From: Meandrina meandrites
Lineage: Eukaryota > Cnidaria > Anthozoa > Scleractinia > Meandrinidae
Direction of reading: 5' to 3'
Assembly: GCA_963693305.1 (NCBI GenBank)
Contig: OY855913.1
Span: forward strand, 23,847,614-23,911,613
Length of the DNA stretch: 64,000 nt
A model generated the notes under the pieces. That model did no database searches. It was not told where the DNA came from and worked only from the letters and a program-made list of their open reading frames with translations. The position numbers were made by a program, and so were the translations under genes. Below are positions 21,401-34,042 of the stretch, in pieces (within the stretch, counting starts at the first letter, position 1; the number at the start of each line of letters is the position of its first letter).

Positions 21401-24229
21401 TAAACATTGATGTTTAGAGAACAAGTTCCTTTCAGTGTCTTCCTAATTCCCCTACACAGGATGTTGAAAGCAGTTTTAGATTTGTACCTTTTCGGTGACG
21501 TTTTCTGTTTAAATATTAATTTCTTGGTCTGTTAGTTTATAGACTTTGACTAATCTCAAATTCTCTAAAACAATAACAGTGAAAGATGTGGTTATCCAAT
21601 TTATATAGCTTGGTTAACTGTTCCAAGCTGTACTATTGCTTACATGTATACTTTAATAATTTTTTTTTCAGACTGAGCCAAAACCAACATGGATACATGT
21701 ATTTCAGTTTGCATTTTAGTTGTTCTGGTTTTCATACACTCTACAATTAAACTTCTGTTAAGGTACACCTCCCATAGGCAAACACCCCTTGCAAACGAAA
21801 AATAACTTAGTCATGTAGTGCTTTCAATAAGCACCGACGGCCGACGAAAAGTGTCGGCTACTTTGCTCGGAGAAGTCGGCTACTTTTTCCCGTAAATTGA
21901 AGAAACTAGAGAAAGATCCTTTCAAACCTTGTTGATGCAGTCGGCTACTCTATTCGAACTAGCTGCCTACTTCAAATTTTATTGAAACCCCTGGTCATGT
22001 TCCCAGCCACATTCCTTTGGCATTCGTTGTATTGCTTATACATCTGAAATTATTCAAATATGCAAAATTTATGAAAACCGAAGGTTTCACCCAATTTCTT
22101 ATTATTGATATGACAATTGAAGCTAACGAAAATGTAACATACAAAAGAAACCCCAACTAACAAGTTAGATTCATTGCTTCAGGGAGTTTCAAAATTCAGC
22201 AGCAATATTCTTATTAAATGGGTGGATTTTAAGTAAAATTGTTTCTGCTTGCTATCTTTCTTCCTTTTAGAGTTCTTGAAAGACAACCAAATTTTGCCAC
22301 TTTAGTACTTTATGCTCCATTCCATGTTGCATTGAGTGATGAAATCACCAGAAAGCTTAGTAAACAAACTTGCTTCGCAGTTTTTGCTGGAAGTGGTGTA
22401 TTGTTTTGTTCTTTTTACACCTGCTTTCAGTGCTACGTGCATAGCAGCTATCATTCGAAATATATCTCTCGACATCATCTTTCGAAAAGGAAAACAAACA
22501 AGGATCGAAATCCACTAATCACAGCCCACTAGCATGACCTTTTGAACTTGTGACTCATTTCCAAAGAAGTGACATGAAACGAACACTGGCATGTGATTGT
22601 TGTATTTCGATCCTTGTTTGTTTAGCATTTTGAAAGACGTTGAAAGACGAGGTCAAAAGATGGATGTCAAAAGATTGGCGCTATGCACGTAACACTGAAA
22701 GCGAGTGTAACTTTCAGCATCTTTGATCATGAGAGACTATATTATTTGGTCCTTTGGCATAGAAGTTCCAATAACTGAATTCCAAATGTTATGCAAGTTA
22801 AGAAAGTTTTTAGCTAACCCTAAAATACATCTCAACAACAATCACTTGTTTGCTTCTTGCACTTGTATGCATGTTGTTTTTGATGCAGTGGCTCTTTCTG
22901 ATAGTGGTATGGTAGACACACTGATTTGTGGTCCCGGTTTGATGGCATTGAGAAAATTTGTGACTAAACCACTATTCTGTCTAATTTTCAAAAATAATTT
23001 ACCACGTGATTATCAAACAGCTCAAAATCAAATTTTCACTGAAAACGCCAATGACCAGACATCATGTCCAGCAATCCAATTATTTATCTGGTCAATATCT
23101 AATTCTGATGGAAATTGTCTGTTGACCAGCTGTTATTTCAAGCCCTGTGATATGTGACTACGAGGAGGCAACATTACTGAGTGGTTAGAGCGCTGGACTT
23201 GAAATCAAAAGGCCACAGATTCAAATTCCATTCTGACCACCAGCTAGTGTCATTCTTGGTAGTCCGGAGTTAAACTCCTTAGCTATGTTTGTATCTGCCT
23301 CCTGCCAGTTGGGATTTTTTTTTAATGATATTATGTTCACTTACATATTTGTTTCTGTGTTTATTCACATTGGCCCTGAAAAGCCCCATTGGGGAGTGGT
23401 CAATTAAGATATAAAATAAAATAACACGTACAACAGAGATTTCATACAATAAAACTCATCTGGATACAGTTAGATGAGCAGAACAAAGCAGATATTGAAA
23501 GGAACAGTTGGGCTTAATTTAAAGAACAGCACATTGATGCTAAAGAAACAAAAATTAAAATAGAAAAAATATCTTTATAGTTTTATAACAATAAAGAAAC
23601 AAAAATTGTCCAACCTGCAGCTTTTTTGGGTTTCATTTTCACAAGAGTGATCAATATTACACCCTCTCTTTGGAATATGAACGTGTACATTGTCAAGCCA
23701 ACAAAATACAAAATACAAATATGTAAAAAGCAAATACAAATCAGTTGGTTGATTATTGTCTTGATGAAATATCAAATCCTCAGAGCTAAGTTTAAAAAAA
23801 AAACATGTGCTAATCAGTAAGGAGAAGTTAATATTTGAAGCCTAGTTTTGGACTAAACTGTCAATTTTGCGTTTTGCAGGCATGGAATATATATCGATCC
23901 AGCTGGAATATCGTCCAAAATTTGCATGTGTCTCAACATCAAAGAGTTTCTCGCACAAGTCAAGTCAAACTGAAACAGGTGTACTCATGGCATAACTTCT
24001 TTGGGAACTTTCCTGTTAAAGCTTTGTAAAAACAAAACATAAGCTTGCGTTTCTGTACAGAGTTGGCTTGTGAATGGGTTCTTTGTAATGTTTACAATAA
24101 ACTTACTTGCACAACACCGGCCGGCAAACGACAAGAAAATATGACAAATGTTTTACTCACCGCTCCTTCTTGGCCAACTATCTTTTCTAGTTGCTTGCCA
24201 ATCTTGAAAACTTCTTCTTCGAGATTCAT
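17709..24229 (-). CDS. TCEA: Transcription elongation factor TFIIS, complete
   Basis: TFIIS rescues backtracked RNA polymerase II by stimulating cleavage of the nascent RNA. The model has seven exons in minus-strand order: 24229-24161, 21367-21187, 20663-20442, 19939-19901, 18798-18644, 18043-17825 and 17717-17709, giving 297 aa (human TCEA1 is 301). Residues 1-83 form the N-terminal TFIIS/LW bundle ([24 protein letters not shown]). A Ser/Thr-rich linker follows to about 138. Domain II is about 140-255 ([19 protein letters not shown]). The C-terminal zinc ribbon has Cys259, Cys262, Cys287 and Cys290, with the catalytic acidic pair Asp278-Glu279 inside [11 protein letters not shown]. The last exon encodes only Phe-Cys-stop, matching the conserved end NRWKFC. 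Start is the ATG of [11 protein letters not shown]. Confidence 0.95.
18799..19900 (-). other. Probable U12-type (minor spliceosome) intron of TFIIS
   Basis: The 5' splice site reads GTATCCTTT, the U12 donor consensus. Thirteen bases before the acceptor AG is TTCTTTGAC, which matches eight of nine positions of the U12 branch-site consensus. The acceptor CTAAAG has no polypyrimidine tract. Splicing here joins a Cys codon split after its first base and restores the conserved block EECIFQEFRD. No U2-type alternative gives this block. Confidence 0.8.
20056..20273. mobile_element. 218-bp MITE with 14-bp TIRs and 5-bp TSD
   Basis: It begins CAACCCTCCAAGTT and ends with the exact reverse complement. 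The target ATTAA is duplicated at 20051-20055 and 20274-20278. Inside, TTTTAGTCGCCA-like modules are repeated. It is non-coding and lies in a TFIIS intron. Confidence 0.85.
20925..21075 (-). mobile_element. Diverged tRNA-related SINE fragment
   Basis: It shares CATTTATACACCTGGGTG, GAGTGAAGTG, CTTGCCCAAGAACA and CACTAACCACAGG (plus-strand reading) with the SINE at 16436-16685, in the same order and orientation. It lies in a TFIIS intron. Confidence 0.65.
21825..21980. repeat. Short repeat cluster with GTCGGCTACTT modules
   Basis: Four close matches to GTCGGCTAC occur within 150 bp. The block is bounded by TTTCAATAA on the left and TTATTGAAA on the right, suggesting a small decayed element with inverted ends. 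It lies in a TFIIS intron. Confidence 0.45.
22492..22623. repeat. Inverted repeat, 20-bp perfect arms
   Basis: AAACAAACAAGGATCGAAAT at 22492-22511 is exactly inverted at 22604-22623, with a 92-bp spacer. It is probably the core of a decayed foldback element in TFIIS intron 1. Confidence 0.65.
23163..23425 (+). mobile_element. tRNA-derived SINE, plus strand
   Basis: The head has a pol III A box (TGAGTGGTTAGAGCGCTGG) and a B-box-like AGATTCAAATTCC, spaced as in a tRNA. A tRNA-unrelated body follows, ending in (ATAAA)n. It cannot be a working tRNA because the acceptor arms do not pair. It sits in TFIIS intron 1. Confidence 0.75.
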
Positions 24230-25352
24230 TTTGCTGAAAATTGCGAATGATTGCGCAAAAAGAAGGAAGCAGAAACACAATTTTCACATCGCACCAAGAG
24301 ATTCGCGCCACATCATGGCCGACTGGGGATTGCGTGAGTCCGCGAAACTTTGCCAGCGGACACGTTACTACTGGGTACCAGCCCTCAAGCAGCAAGCTTC
24401 TTACTCTTGTTGGAATTTTCGCGAAAAATATTCATCAGAAAGGAGATATGAAGCTATTTTTTTTGCTTTCTTGCCATTTTCACCCGATTCTAAGCCACTT
24501 TTGCTTAGCCTGCAGTGGCATGCGAAAGTGAAACACGCGCGGAACTCATTACGCGTGATTCGCGTTCTCGCGCGGGCGGCGACGGCGCCATGTGGTGCAT
24601 CGCGGGAGTTTGCCAATCAGAGCTCAAGCAGCTTGCAATCTTATTTTATACCGCAGTCGAAGACAACCATTTCAACTCTTAAAAGCAACTCCTCCACGAA
24701 TCGCGCATCTCGCAGCCCTTGTACCAATACAAAAATACAATGTTCACTGAAAGACCTGAAAGCGACTATTTCCGAGGCAAAGGCTTAGCCACTAATTAAT
24801 TTCGCTTGTTTTTGCCATCTCTCATGCGTTTAAGTCTTCGTGTAACCAAAATTTCTTACTGAAAAGATGGCAGGTGTACTAAGCTGTGGTTAAGTTTGAC
24901 ATGATAAGGGCAGCTGTATTCAGTGAATTAAAAACAACTGACAAGAAATCCCTTTTGCTCAGTAGCGTCAGGTTGCTAGAAAGCAGCTAATTCCTGAGTC
25001 CCCTTCTTACTTTTGAAAGTTAAACAAGACACGTACTTTTCTCTTTTAGCAAATAATTAGTTTTTGTACAATTAGGATTAAAAGGATCTTTTATTTTGCG
25101 CGTAAAAAGGTTGTCCCTCCCTCTCTTTGTCCCGTTTTGTGTGCCGTTGCGTTAGTCAAGCTACAGCAGTTGTCAAGGTAACGTGGTTAATTATCACTTG
25201 CTGCTAAGCTCACATTGGCTGTATATATTACGCCTGAAGAGCTGATTTGTTTGTCTGATCTAAGGCGAAGAAGAGACAAGCAGACGCGTAGAAACCTTTG
25301 TCTGTACGCAGTGTGTTTATAAGTTTGGCTGACCACAATTTTTAAAAACAGA
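24230..25352. promoter_or_regulatory. Divergent promoter region between TFIIS and the TIR/SAM gene
   Basis: The TFIIS start (minus) and the TIR/SAM start (plus) point away from each other across 1.1 kb. The part next to TFIIS is richer in GC and CpG (about 24500-24620) than the surrounding DNA, as for a housekeeping promoter. A long plus-strand frame that overlaps TFIIS exon 1 has no gene features. Confidence 0.5.
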
Positions 25353-28300
25353 ATGGACGAGGAGAAGACAGCCAGTGATTCTCCAGACGATGGCGATCGA
25401 GTCGTTGACGCTGATGAGGTTAAAAGTAACGATAATGTTGACAAAGCTGATGTTCCAATATCGCACGACCTGACTACGAAAGACCATACACACTTGACAG
25501 GTAATGGAGTCGGTTTAGAGACAGTCGAACGAAACAACAACGAATCAGATGGCAAAGACCACAAGAATGAAGAAAATGGTGCTCAGACAGACGACGACAC
25601 ACAACCTGAACGGCTTGAAGTCCCTCAATCGACACCAGATCATGTGAAAGAAAATATCGGAGAAAGTAACTCCGATAACGCAAGTTCGCTGGAGGAATCG
25701 AACGAATCTACGTCTCCAGCTAAATCAGTCAGTCCGCGGAAAGCGAAGAGAAGAGCTATATTTGTATCGTATGCACCGGAGGCGAGTTTCATCGAGAAAC
25801 GTTTTATCTCCTATACGATCAAAGAATTAAAGAACATCGGATTTTGCGACGATATATGGTTCGACAAAGACGACGCAGTGCCCATAGAAAGTCCTTTCTG
25901 TTTTCAGCAGAGATTAGAGATTGCCGAAAAATGTCGCGCATCTGTTATGTTTTTATCCGAGGCCTACTTAAACTCCCGGATTTGTCGCCACGAGGCACGA
26001 ATTTTGCTCAATCGGGACGAAGAGAGCGCTAACGACAACACCGAAGAAGTGGAAAAGCCTGTAAAATTGTTCTGTATAAACATGATAAAATATAACAGCG
26101 GCAAGCTCCCGCAAGATTACAGGCAGCTGGAGGAGCGTGTTCTTGACTTGAGTCACTATGTTGCCTCTAGCGTGGCTGAACTTTCCTCGGTGGTCGTGGG
26201 CGCTTTTAGCGAAGCCCTGGAGAGGTACGCTCCACTATACGGAATGCGCATTCCGTCCCCTCCAAGTGAACCAGACATTTTAAAACTAGACCGACAAAAG
26301 CGTGTGTCTACGTGGAATATACCCGATGTACAGGCCTGGCTTGCTTCGCTGAAAATGCAGGCGCACTGTGCGCTAAGCTTCGAAGAGAACGAAATCGACG
26401 GCTATTTGTTGCTTTCCATGAGTGAAACTGACATGGAAAGCCATTTGAATGTTGACAGTCGAGTAGCGCGGCGGAAACTCGTGCAGCAAGTCAAGAAAAT
26501 TCAAGAGGATCAAGCACAGTTCAAGGAAAATTGGTACTTGAAGTGCAAAAAGAGCAAAGTTAAAGAAGATTCTGTGTACGTTATTTGCGATCCAAATGAT
26601 GCCCGGTTTTATCACAACCTGCGAGCTGATTTAGTGCAGAAAAACCTGCAGGTAAAATTAATTAGAATTCTCAATTAGCGATTTAGCAGTCACGCTATTG
26701 TGTTATATTATTAACGTAATTAGCATGTCAATGGATGTGTGTAGGAATAATGCACGATACAAATATCGTTTCCACAACTCATTAGAGAAATCGATTTATG
26801 CTATTCTGTATAAAATTGAAAACAATTTATTTGCACTTCCCTTAAAGGATAAGCGCGATAAAATTATTCCCACACGGAACAAGGGTCGGAATTGGTGAAG
26901 CCCCCATTTCTCAGACACAAACAGAAAGAAATAGGCTGTTCTACATAACATTTTTATGAGAGTCACGAATTTAATAAGCAAAACCAAATACTGTTTATTT
27001 AGAAAACTTGGCAGTCATGCGGCTCCACGACGCGCGTGTTTCCGCGCTCCACGCTCGATAGAAGCTGAACGACTCTCGGGAAACCTGTTCCGACTCTTCT
27101 ATATTGGCTCGTCATTTTGCCGGAAACGTGAATATAAACTTAAATAAAATTATTATAAAAGCAGAAGAGAATAATAGAGAGTTATAGGGATCAAATTTTT
27201 GAGTTTCCCAGTTTGAATAAAACTAACAGAAATTCATAGTGTCGTGGAATAAAGGCGGCAATTTATTAATCACACTGAAATTAACACTTCGCAGTCCTCC
27301 CTTCACCCAGGACCCAGTTGCTCAAAGGGTGCCTAACGTTATCCATCGGATAAATCGCTATCCAGTGAATAAGTGTTGGCAAAACACACTACTTTATCCT
27401 CTGGATGACGATTTATTCGGTGGATAGCGTTAGCCATCTTTTGTACAACTGGGACCAGGAGAATAAATGGGCACTGAGAAAGTGTTTGGCCAACCTAACT
27501 ATGATACTGACGATAACACGTGATCGACAGGCAAATACGAATACTCCTAGTCTAGTCCTGATAATACCTCCCCAGTAGGTGGAGGGGGGGGGGGGGGGGG
27601 TATTTTAACCTTGTCTCTAGAAAATCGGAGTTGATGCCTTTTTTAAGGCCCAAACATCCCCCCTCCAAAAACAAATGGCACGCTATTCAAGAATAAAGCA
27701 ATAACTAAGAACTGAGTGAACAGGCCGTTTTAATTCTTTTCTACGGCATGGAAAGCCAAAGGGAAACTCAGCTTTCGTCTGGTCGTTTTGTAGCGTGATT
27801 CTAGCCAATGAAATGTCAAGGTACCCTATCTTAGGATCATACCGGGATCACAGTGCCAAACGGGCCAAAAACCCAAACAGGCTACGTATGGGAGTACATT
27901 CCCCTCTTACCCCGGAATGATACCGAAACCAGAGTAGACTTCAACTCCTTAATTTTATTACAAGAAAGGCAACTGCCCTCAAGGACACAAAATTCATTAT
28001 CCAGTAGTGGATTGACGTAGTAGTGGTATCTTAAATTGTGAAATACAAACTGACTTTTTTCTACTTCTCTCAAAGGTGTTCAAACATGAACGGCTCGGAC
28101 AATCCAGAGAGGAATTTTTACAGCTCAATTCTGCGCACCTGGCCGCCTGCAGTCACGTGATCATCCTCCTGTCCACCGCGGCTGCCACTTCACTATTCGT
28201 CTACAACGAGGTTCTGTTCGCTGATTGGCTGGGGAAACCTTTCGTGGTTGTCATGGCAGCAAATGCGTGGGATAAACTTCGGCCAAACATGCAAGCCATT

Positions 28301-29497
28301 CTGGGAGACTGCCCCGCGGTAAATTTCGAGGGAAACTCTTATGAAGATAGTATCGATATACTGCTGTACCACTTGAAACCTTTTCGGAACATGCCTGCTG
28401 TTATCCTGGAGCAAGACTTCTTGGATAGAATGGTTGAGGGCCTCAAACCCTTAAAAGTTCTTGCAGCTCTTCTTGGTAGGTTTTAATGAACATTTTCAAA
28501 ATTCACAAAATCACATTACGTGTTTCTCCTCGTGAACAATCAAGCAAGAAGCGAAAGAAAACATGACCGAACGTTGCTTATTGATACGAAAGAGATCAAA
28601 ATTGTTTTTGCTTGATAACTGCGGCCTTTGTTTGTATGAAAAACTACGAAAACCAGAACATTTAGTAAAAGCTCAGAGTACAAGAAGCGTTTCGACAAAT
28701 GTTTTGAAGTTGTTTTGTTCCCAAATAGATTGAAAAGGAAACTGCAACAATCTTTCCAAAAGTTTCGCTTGTCACAATGCGTAGCTATAGCAACAGAAAC
28801 CTAGCAGCAAAAACGACCTGAACCTGCACAGTCTTTTTATTGTCATGCCATGTGATTCTTACTGCCTTTTTCCCCTGTTGAAAACTGAACTGTTGAATGC
28901 TGTACTCTGATGATTTTACTGTCTTCCCTTACAGATAAAAGCAGTGTAGATCAGGAGGAAATATCTCCGCGACCAAACCTGTTCCTCAGTTATCACTGGG
29001 ACGTTCAGAACAAGGTGCAAGTGCTTGTTCAGTACTTGGAGAGTCACGGCTATCAGTGTTGGACGGATGTGAGTAACGCAAACAAGCGTCACGCAACAAG
29101 TAGCTCGCCCAGTCACGACTGCGCACCCAATCAGATTCAGCGGAACATCAAAGCGGCCGCAGCTGTTGTGTGTTGCGTGACACCCAAGTACATTTGCTCC
29201 GAGAACTGTACAAAGGATCTTAACCTAGCTGCATCAATGAACAAACCGGTAATTCCCGTGATGCTTCAATGGCTGGCATGGCCACCCGAGGGTGGTCGGG
29301 TGCGCAGGATTTTGGCGCCCTTGCAGTGTATCGACATGAGTAATGAGAGTCTCTTTAGGCGGAACCTGAGCACCGTTGAGAGCCACTTGAAGAAATTCGC
29401 GGGAAAACAAGGTCCACGTGATAGGCATGTGATAGAGCACGTGCAGATTGCCAAGAATCCGAGGCTTGTTCAACAAGAATCTCAGCAAAAAGCGTAA
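25353..29497 (+). CDS. Multi-TIR and SAM domain protein (TIR-SAM-TIR-TIR)
   Basis: Three exons, 25353-26651, 28076-28475 and 28935-29497, join in phase to 753 aa. Residues 1-130 are acidic and disordered. TIR-like domain 1 is at about 132-290 (AIFVSYAPEASFIEKRF, later FLSEAYLNSRICRHEAR). A SAM domain is at about 321-385 (WNIPDVQAWLASLKM). A second, more diverged TIR-like domain spans the exon 1/2 junction at about 408-530 (VYVICDPNDARFY, then SHVIILLSTAAA). A third is at about 580-715 (NLFLSYHWDVQNKV, YQCWTDV, VVCCVTPKYICSENC). TIR domains signal by assembly or by consuming NAD, and SAM domains oligomerise. At the position of the TIR NADase glutamate, domain 1 has Glu214, domain 2 Glu478 and domain 3 Asp661. 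That alignment is inferred by eye. No signal peptide or membrane span is seen, so the protein should be cytosolic. Confidence 0.88.
27313..27453. mobile_element. 141-bp foldback MITE in an intron
   Basis: The ends CCCAGTTG and CAACTGGG are inverted. The arms continue as imperfect complements through TAACGTTATCCATCGGATAA and its partner. It is non-coding and lies in the first intron of the TIR/SAM gene, beside a long poly-G run at about 27585-27600. Confidence 0.75.
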
Positions 29498-31098
29498 AAA
29501 AGAAAACAAGAAGCGTGTGAATTTTTTATTCCCACTTTGGCCCCGGCCATTAATACCTTGCGACTCGGCATTCTCAATCCTTGGTCGTAAAAGGTGTTTT
29601 GTATAAAAAGCAACACATCCTGCCACATTTTAGCAACGAAGAGAAAAAATCTCCACGAAGCTTCAAGCTTTTTCGGCTGATCAAGAATATTTGAAGATCC
29701 AATCAGATATGATGGCAAATCCATGAAATGTGTTTGCTTTGGGCAAGGGGTGGGGGCCAATTCCTTCTGGGAGCCGACACATGTTATCATAGTTATTTTT
29801 TTGCTCGGACTAGTTATTGGGGTGTTCTGTACCTCCATTCTCGGCCCATTGAGCCTCAGTTGACAAGCCGAGTGGGAGCCCGGTTTCTGTACCCCCACCC
29901 CCTCCCACCCCAAATGGATTTGCTACTTCATATAGGTATGTCACTATTTTATCACAATCTCACAGTGCACGAGTGTGCCTGTTTTGAACTGAAACAATTC
30001 AGGAGGCTTCATCAGTTTCGAAACACTGTTAAAGCAGTAATGAAATCAACAGGAACACTGCGAAAGAAAGACATGGATCACGAGAAAAAAATTAAAGTAA
30101 GCGTACATTAGAGATTAATTATTTACAACTGACTTGAACTGGAGTATGGAAGAAAGGATTCGATATTTTACACAAGAGTATATTTCTTAATTCAATAATG
30201 TAATATGGCCAACTATGTTTATAAATGAGGGTAATTGAAACTTATACATTTATTGATAGTCTGCTTTTTTTCTCTTGACGTTCAGAATTTCTCTTCCATG
30301 AACGTCCCGAATGTGTCTTTTGCGAGTAGTATTTCCAAACTCATCTCGTCGGCGAACTTTATTTGCAACTCAGTTTAGCTTGGCGCTCGATCGCTTTGTG
30401 AACTTCCAACACCAAAGGAACGATTCTCGATTCTCAACGAGGGTCCACGGGCACACATCTGAAATACAAACTCCCATTGATATTCATGCCCGATTTTCAT
30501 TCCTTCGGCAAACTGACCTAATTTGTCATTAACGGATCCAGACATATAAGCTGGGCTCTATGTTCTAAACCCAGTCACAAGATGCTAATATTGTTCTCAG
30601 AGTTTGCTAAAATAAATCCAAAAAGTTGACGAAAAGTTGATGATTTTCCAAAATGCTGTTCTTTTGTTTGGTGCATATTTTTGACTAAAAAAGAAAGAAA
30701 TATCAAAGCTGGAATACAAAGATCAAATTAAGTAATGATTCTAAAGGAAAACCAGAAGCCAAATCTTTGATGGCACGCGAGGTTCAAGCTATAAAAGGCT
30801 CATTTTTGCTGCATGTCCGACCGAATGCTTTTTCCAGTTGAAAGAGCCTGCAATTCCCACTGGTCGTAACGCTATTTTCCCCGCGCGCGCGCTGCGCCTG
30901 AAGAACAATTCTGTCGCAAGGACCAATTACAAATTAGAACGACCTACGCCATAAATCGTAGACAAGAGATGTCGAAATTTGTCGTGACCACAGAGAAAAA
31001 ATGGGCTGAAACGAGCTGCCGTTTGAAGTGATCGCCGTTTTCTAACGGCGGAACGCAGAACTTCACTGTTGCAAAACAAAATATGGTGTGAATGTAAT
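29498..31098. other. Spacer between the TIR/SAM gene and the transporter gene
   Basis: Likely 3' UTR of the TIR/SAM gene followed by the transporter promoter. No exon with family features was found. A small GC-rich patch (CGCGCGCGCG) sits at about 30882-30892, some 200 bp upstream of the transporter ATG. Confidence 0.45.
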
Positions 31099-34011
31099 AT
31101 GTTTGCTGGTGTTAGAAGATTTTGGCGCTATCAAGTGGACAGCGGATGGGCCTGGGTCGTGTGTTTTGCTTCGTTCTTTGTGCAGTGCGTTGTATTCGGG
31201 ACTATACAGTCGTTTGGGACACTTTTTATTTCATTGCTGAATGATTTTAACTCTGGAGAGTCCGCAACCGGTAAGTTATTTGTTTCAATGCATGCAGTGA
31301 GTCACTTTTAGCTTTAATGACATTTTTTATAGTTTCTTATGGCCTGGCTAGTTCTGAAAATGGGAACTTTTTACGTTTTCGAGATTCGCATTTATCTATT
31401 CTCTCCTTCTATCTCGTGCCGAAGAGAGTGTCCTTCAGTATGGGAAAGGAAACATTACCTCTAAACTGAATGATGATTTTCTGCAGCGCAGACAGTGACG
31501 AAACAATGAGGGAAAACAGAGCAGGGCCATGAGCCCATTACTGGACTCTTGGACGGATGTTACCTTCCCAAATTATAAATCAAAATTTGTTGTCAAGCTA
31601 AGGTATACGGTAAACTTATGCTCGCAAAAGCATAGACTTTCACAAAGTCCTTCGACGCGCGGTTCAGGTATGTCACGTACTTCGTCGCTCGCAGTCGTCT
31701 CTACGCGACTCGCAGCGCGTCGCTTCGCGACGCTTTTCGGCTCGCTAGTTACGCTCGCCAAAAGAGGGCGACTTGGTGCAAGTCTAGCAAAAGCACTTCG
31801 TCGTCTGTTTCAAAACGAGTCGCTTGTGCCATAATCTTTCACATCTAATCAGCTAATTAACGGTAGATTCCTTCTTTGTTACTCGAACTTATTTTCTATA
31901 CAACCCTTTTGCAAATGTGCAACATCAGCTACATTATTTTGGTTTGTACACAGCATGGGTCGGTTCTTTGGGTTACGGATTTCTCTTCGTCATCGGACCT
32001 ATCACAACAGCCCTGTGTGAACACTTCGGATGCCGCGTTATGTCATGCGCAGGCAGTGTGCTGACCACCTTCTCCTTGCTGGTGACGTCATTCGCTCCCA
32101 GTCTCTCTAGCATGTATTTCACATTTGGTGTTCTGTGGGGGACTGGAGGCAGCTTCTTGTTTTTCTCCGGACTGCTTATCCTGAGGTTCTACTTCAACAG
32201 AAACATTTCTCTCGCTAACGGCATCACCATGACTGGAGCTGGATTCGGAACACTCGTCTTCAATGTCATGCTACAGGAACTCGACGACAAGTATGGCTGG
32301 CGCGGAGGAATGCGCGTTTTAAGCGTATTTGCCGCGTTGACGTTCCTGTGCGGTTGCGCGTATATTCCACCACCAGCGGACTACTTACCGTTTGAAAGAC
32401 CGAGCCTCTGGTTCCGGCTGAGGAGGCTCATTGATCCACGCCCGTGGAAAGACCGAGCCTTTACCATGTGGGTGGCGTCACTGTCCTTCATCCTTTTCGC
32501 ATACTTTTTTCCATACACATATCTGGTAAGTACGTTTCAGTGACTGTTACATTTCTTATATAGCCTGTGTAGCTGGCGAGGTTTCGTGAGCCAAGCCCTC
32601 GAGGGGAATGGTAAGGAGGCGAGTTGGGAATTTCACGCAAGGTTCCGCCGGTCGCTTACGCGGTGCCCGCACGAGAAAAACTCACTCATGCCCGCTAATG
32701 ACGCTGATCCTATCAGCTAGGCAGGCTATTTTTTTATACTAGACAACGGTAGCCAAATATATGCGACTCTAATAATGGATAATCAGGGATCGGGTCAGTA
32801 GCAGACCCGTAGAATAGTACAACATTTTTGAGAGTTAAGAGTTGCTGCTCGCTAAAAATGATGTGATAAATATAATATAATTATCCCAGTAGATTGTTTA
32901 TCGCTCATTAGGTTCTCAAAACGCCAATCGCCAACGACGTCCCTTCGCAACACTACAGTAACTATCACATCTCTTTGAATTACTGTCAACCCTGAATCTA
33001 ACAAATACATCATATAAATAGTGAATGGATTCAAAGGCATCTATAAAGTAAACTCGTCGTGGCCCGTGTTACCAGTGTCCCCTATGATTCCACACACCCT
33101 AGTACCAAAATCTCTACTAACACAATTGTTATTTGTTTTTTTGTAGGTCCGCATGGCGTTAACACTAGATGTCCCCGTCTCTCAAGGGGCCCTTTTACTT
33201 GGCTATCTGTCAATATCAGCCATATTTGGTAAACTTTTGTGCGGCCGTTTGGCGGATCTCCCGCGCATCAGGCGCCTGTACATTTTCGTCGTTTCAGCGA
33301 CCATTCTTAGCCTGTCCTCAATGTGTGTCACCGCTGCCAAAAGTTATCACGGCCTGCTGGCTTACACGTTAGTTGCCGGATTCTTTGACGGTTGTTTTGT
33401 GGTGACAGTTCCACTTATTACCCAGGATATTGTTGGAAAAGATCTTATGGCCAAGGCAATCGGGAGCTTGTATGGTGTTGTGGCATTTCCTTTGACTTTA
33501 GGACCTCCGGTTTTAGGTAAGGCTAAGTTACTGAAAGATAAGCGTTGCGAAGACCGTCGTGTTTAATTTCAAAGCTTCAAGTTAGAAAAGGCTATAAGTA
33601 CCTTTAGAAGGCCAGCTTGGTCAGCTTGGTGAAGATAACCGCTATGCATAAGACAGACAGTGAGAGGAAAGGGGCCTCAGTGTAATTTCAAAACTCTCCA
33701 AATATACTGCAATATGATTATCCTAGCTTTGAATCGAAACCTAAATCAACATTTATCACAAAGGCTGGTCCTTTCACAATCAAAATGCGATCAATGTAAC
33801 CAAAGAAACAGCTCAGTTTTAAACAACTATTCGATGTAGATTTGTGGGCGGCTGTGGGTTGAGTTTTTTGTTGGTTCTCGTCCTTGCTTCGAGGGTTTTT
33901 CTCCGGGTTCTCGGGTTTTCCTCCCTCCGCAAAAACCAACACTTCGAATGCCAATTCGACCAGGAAACAGTGGATGAAGAGCCACTTTGTGGACATGCCA
34001 CTGTAAATTCC

Positions 34012-34042
<31 letters not shown>

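Noticed and set aside
22723..23157. 144-codon plus-strand frame
   Set aside because: Inside a TFIIS intron, on the opposite strand, with composition like random AT-rich DNA.
23163..23230. Possible functional tRNA gene
   Set aside because: A and B boxes are present but the acceptor and anticodon stems do not pair. The tail shows it is a SINE.
24045..24788. 247-codon plus-strand frame
   Set aside because: Overlaps TFIIS exon 1 and its GC-rich promoter on the other strand; the low stop density is due to base composition.
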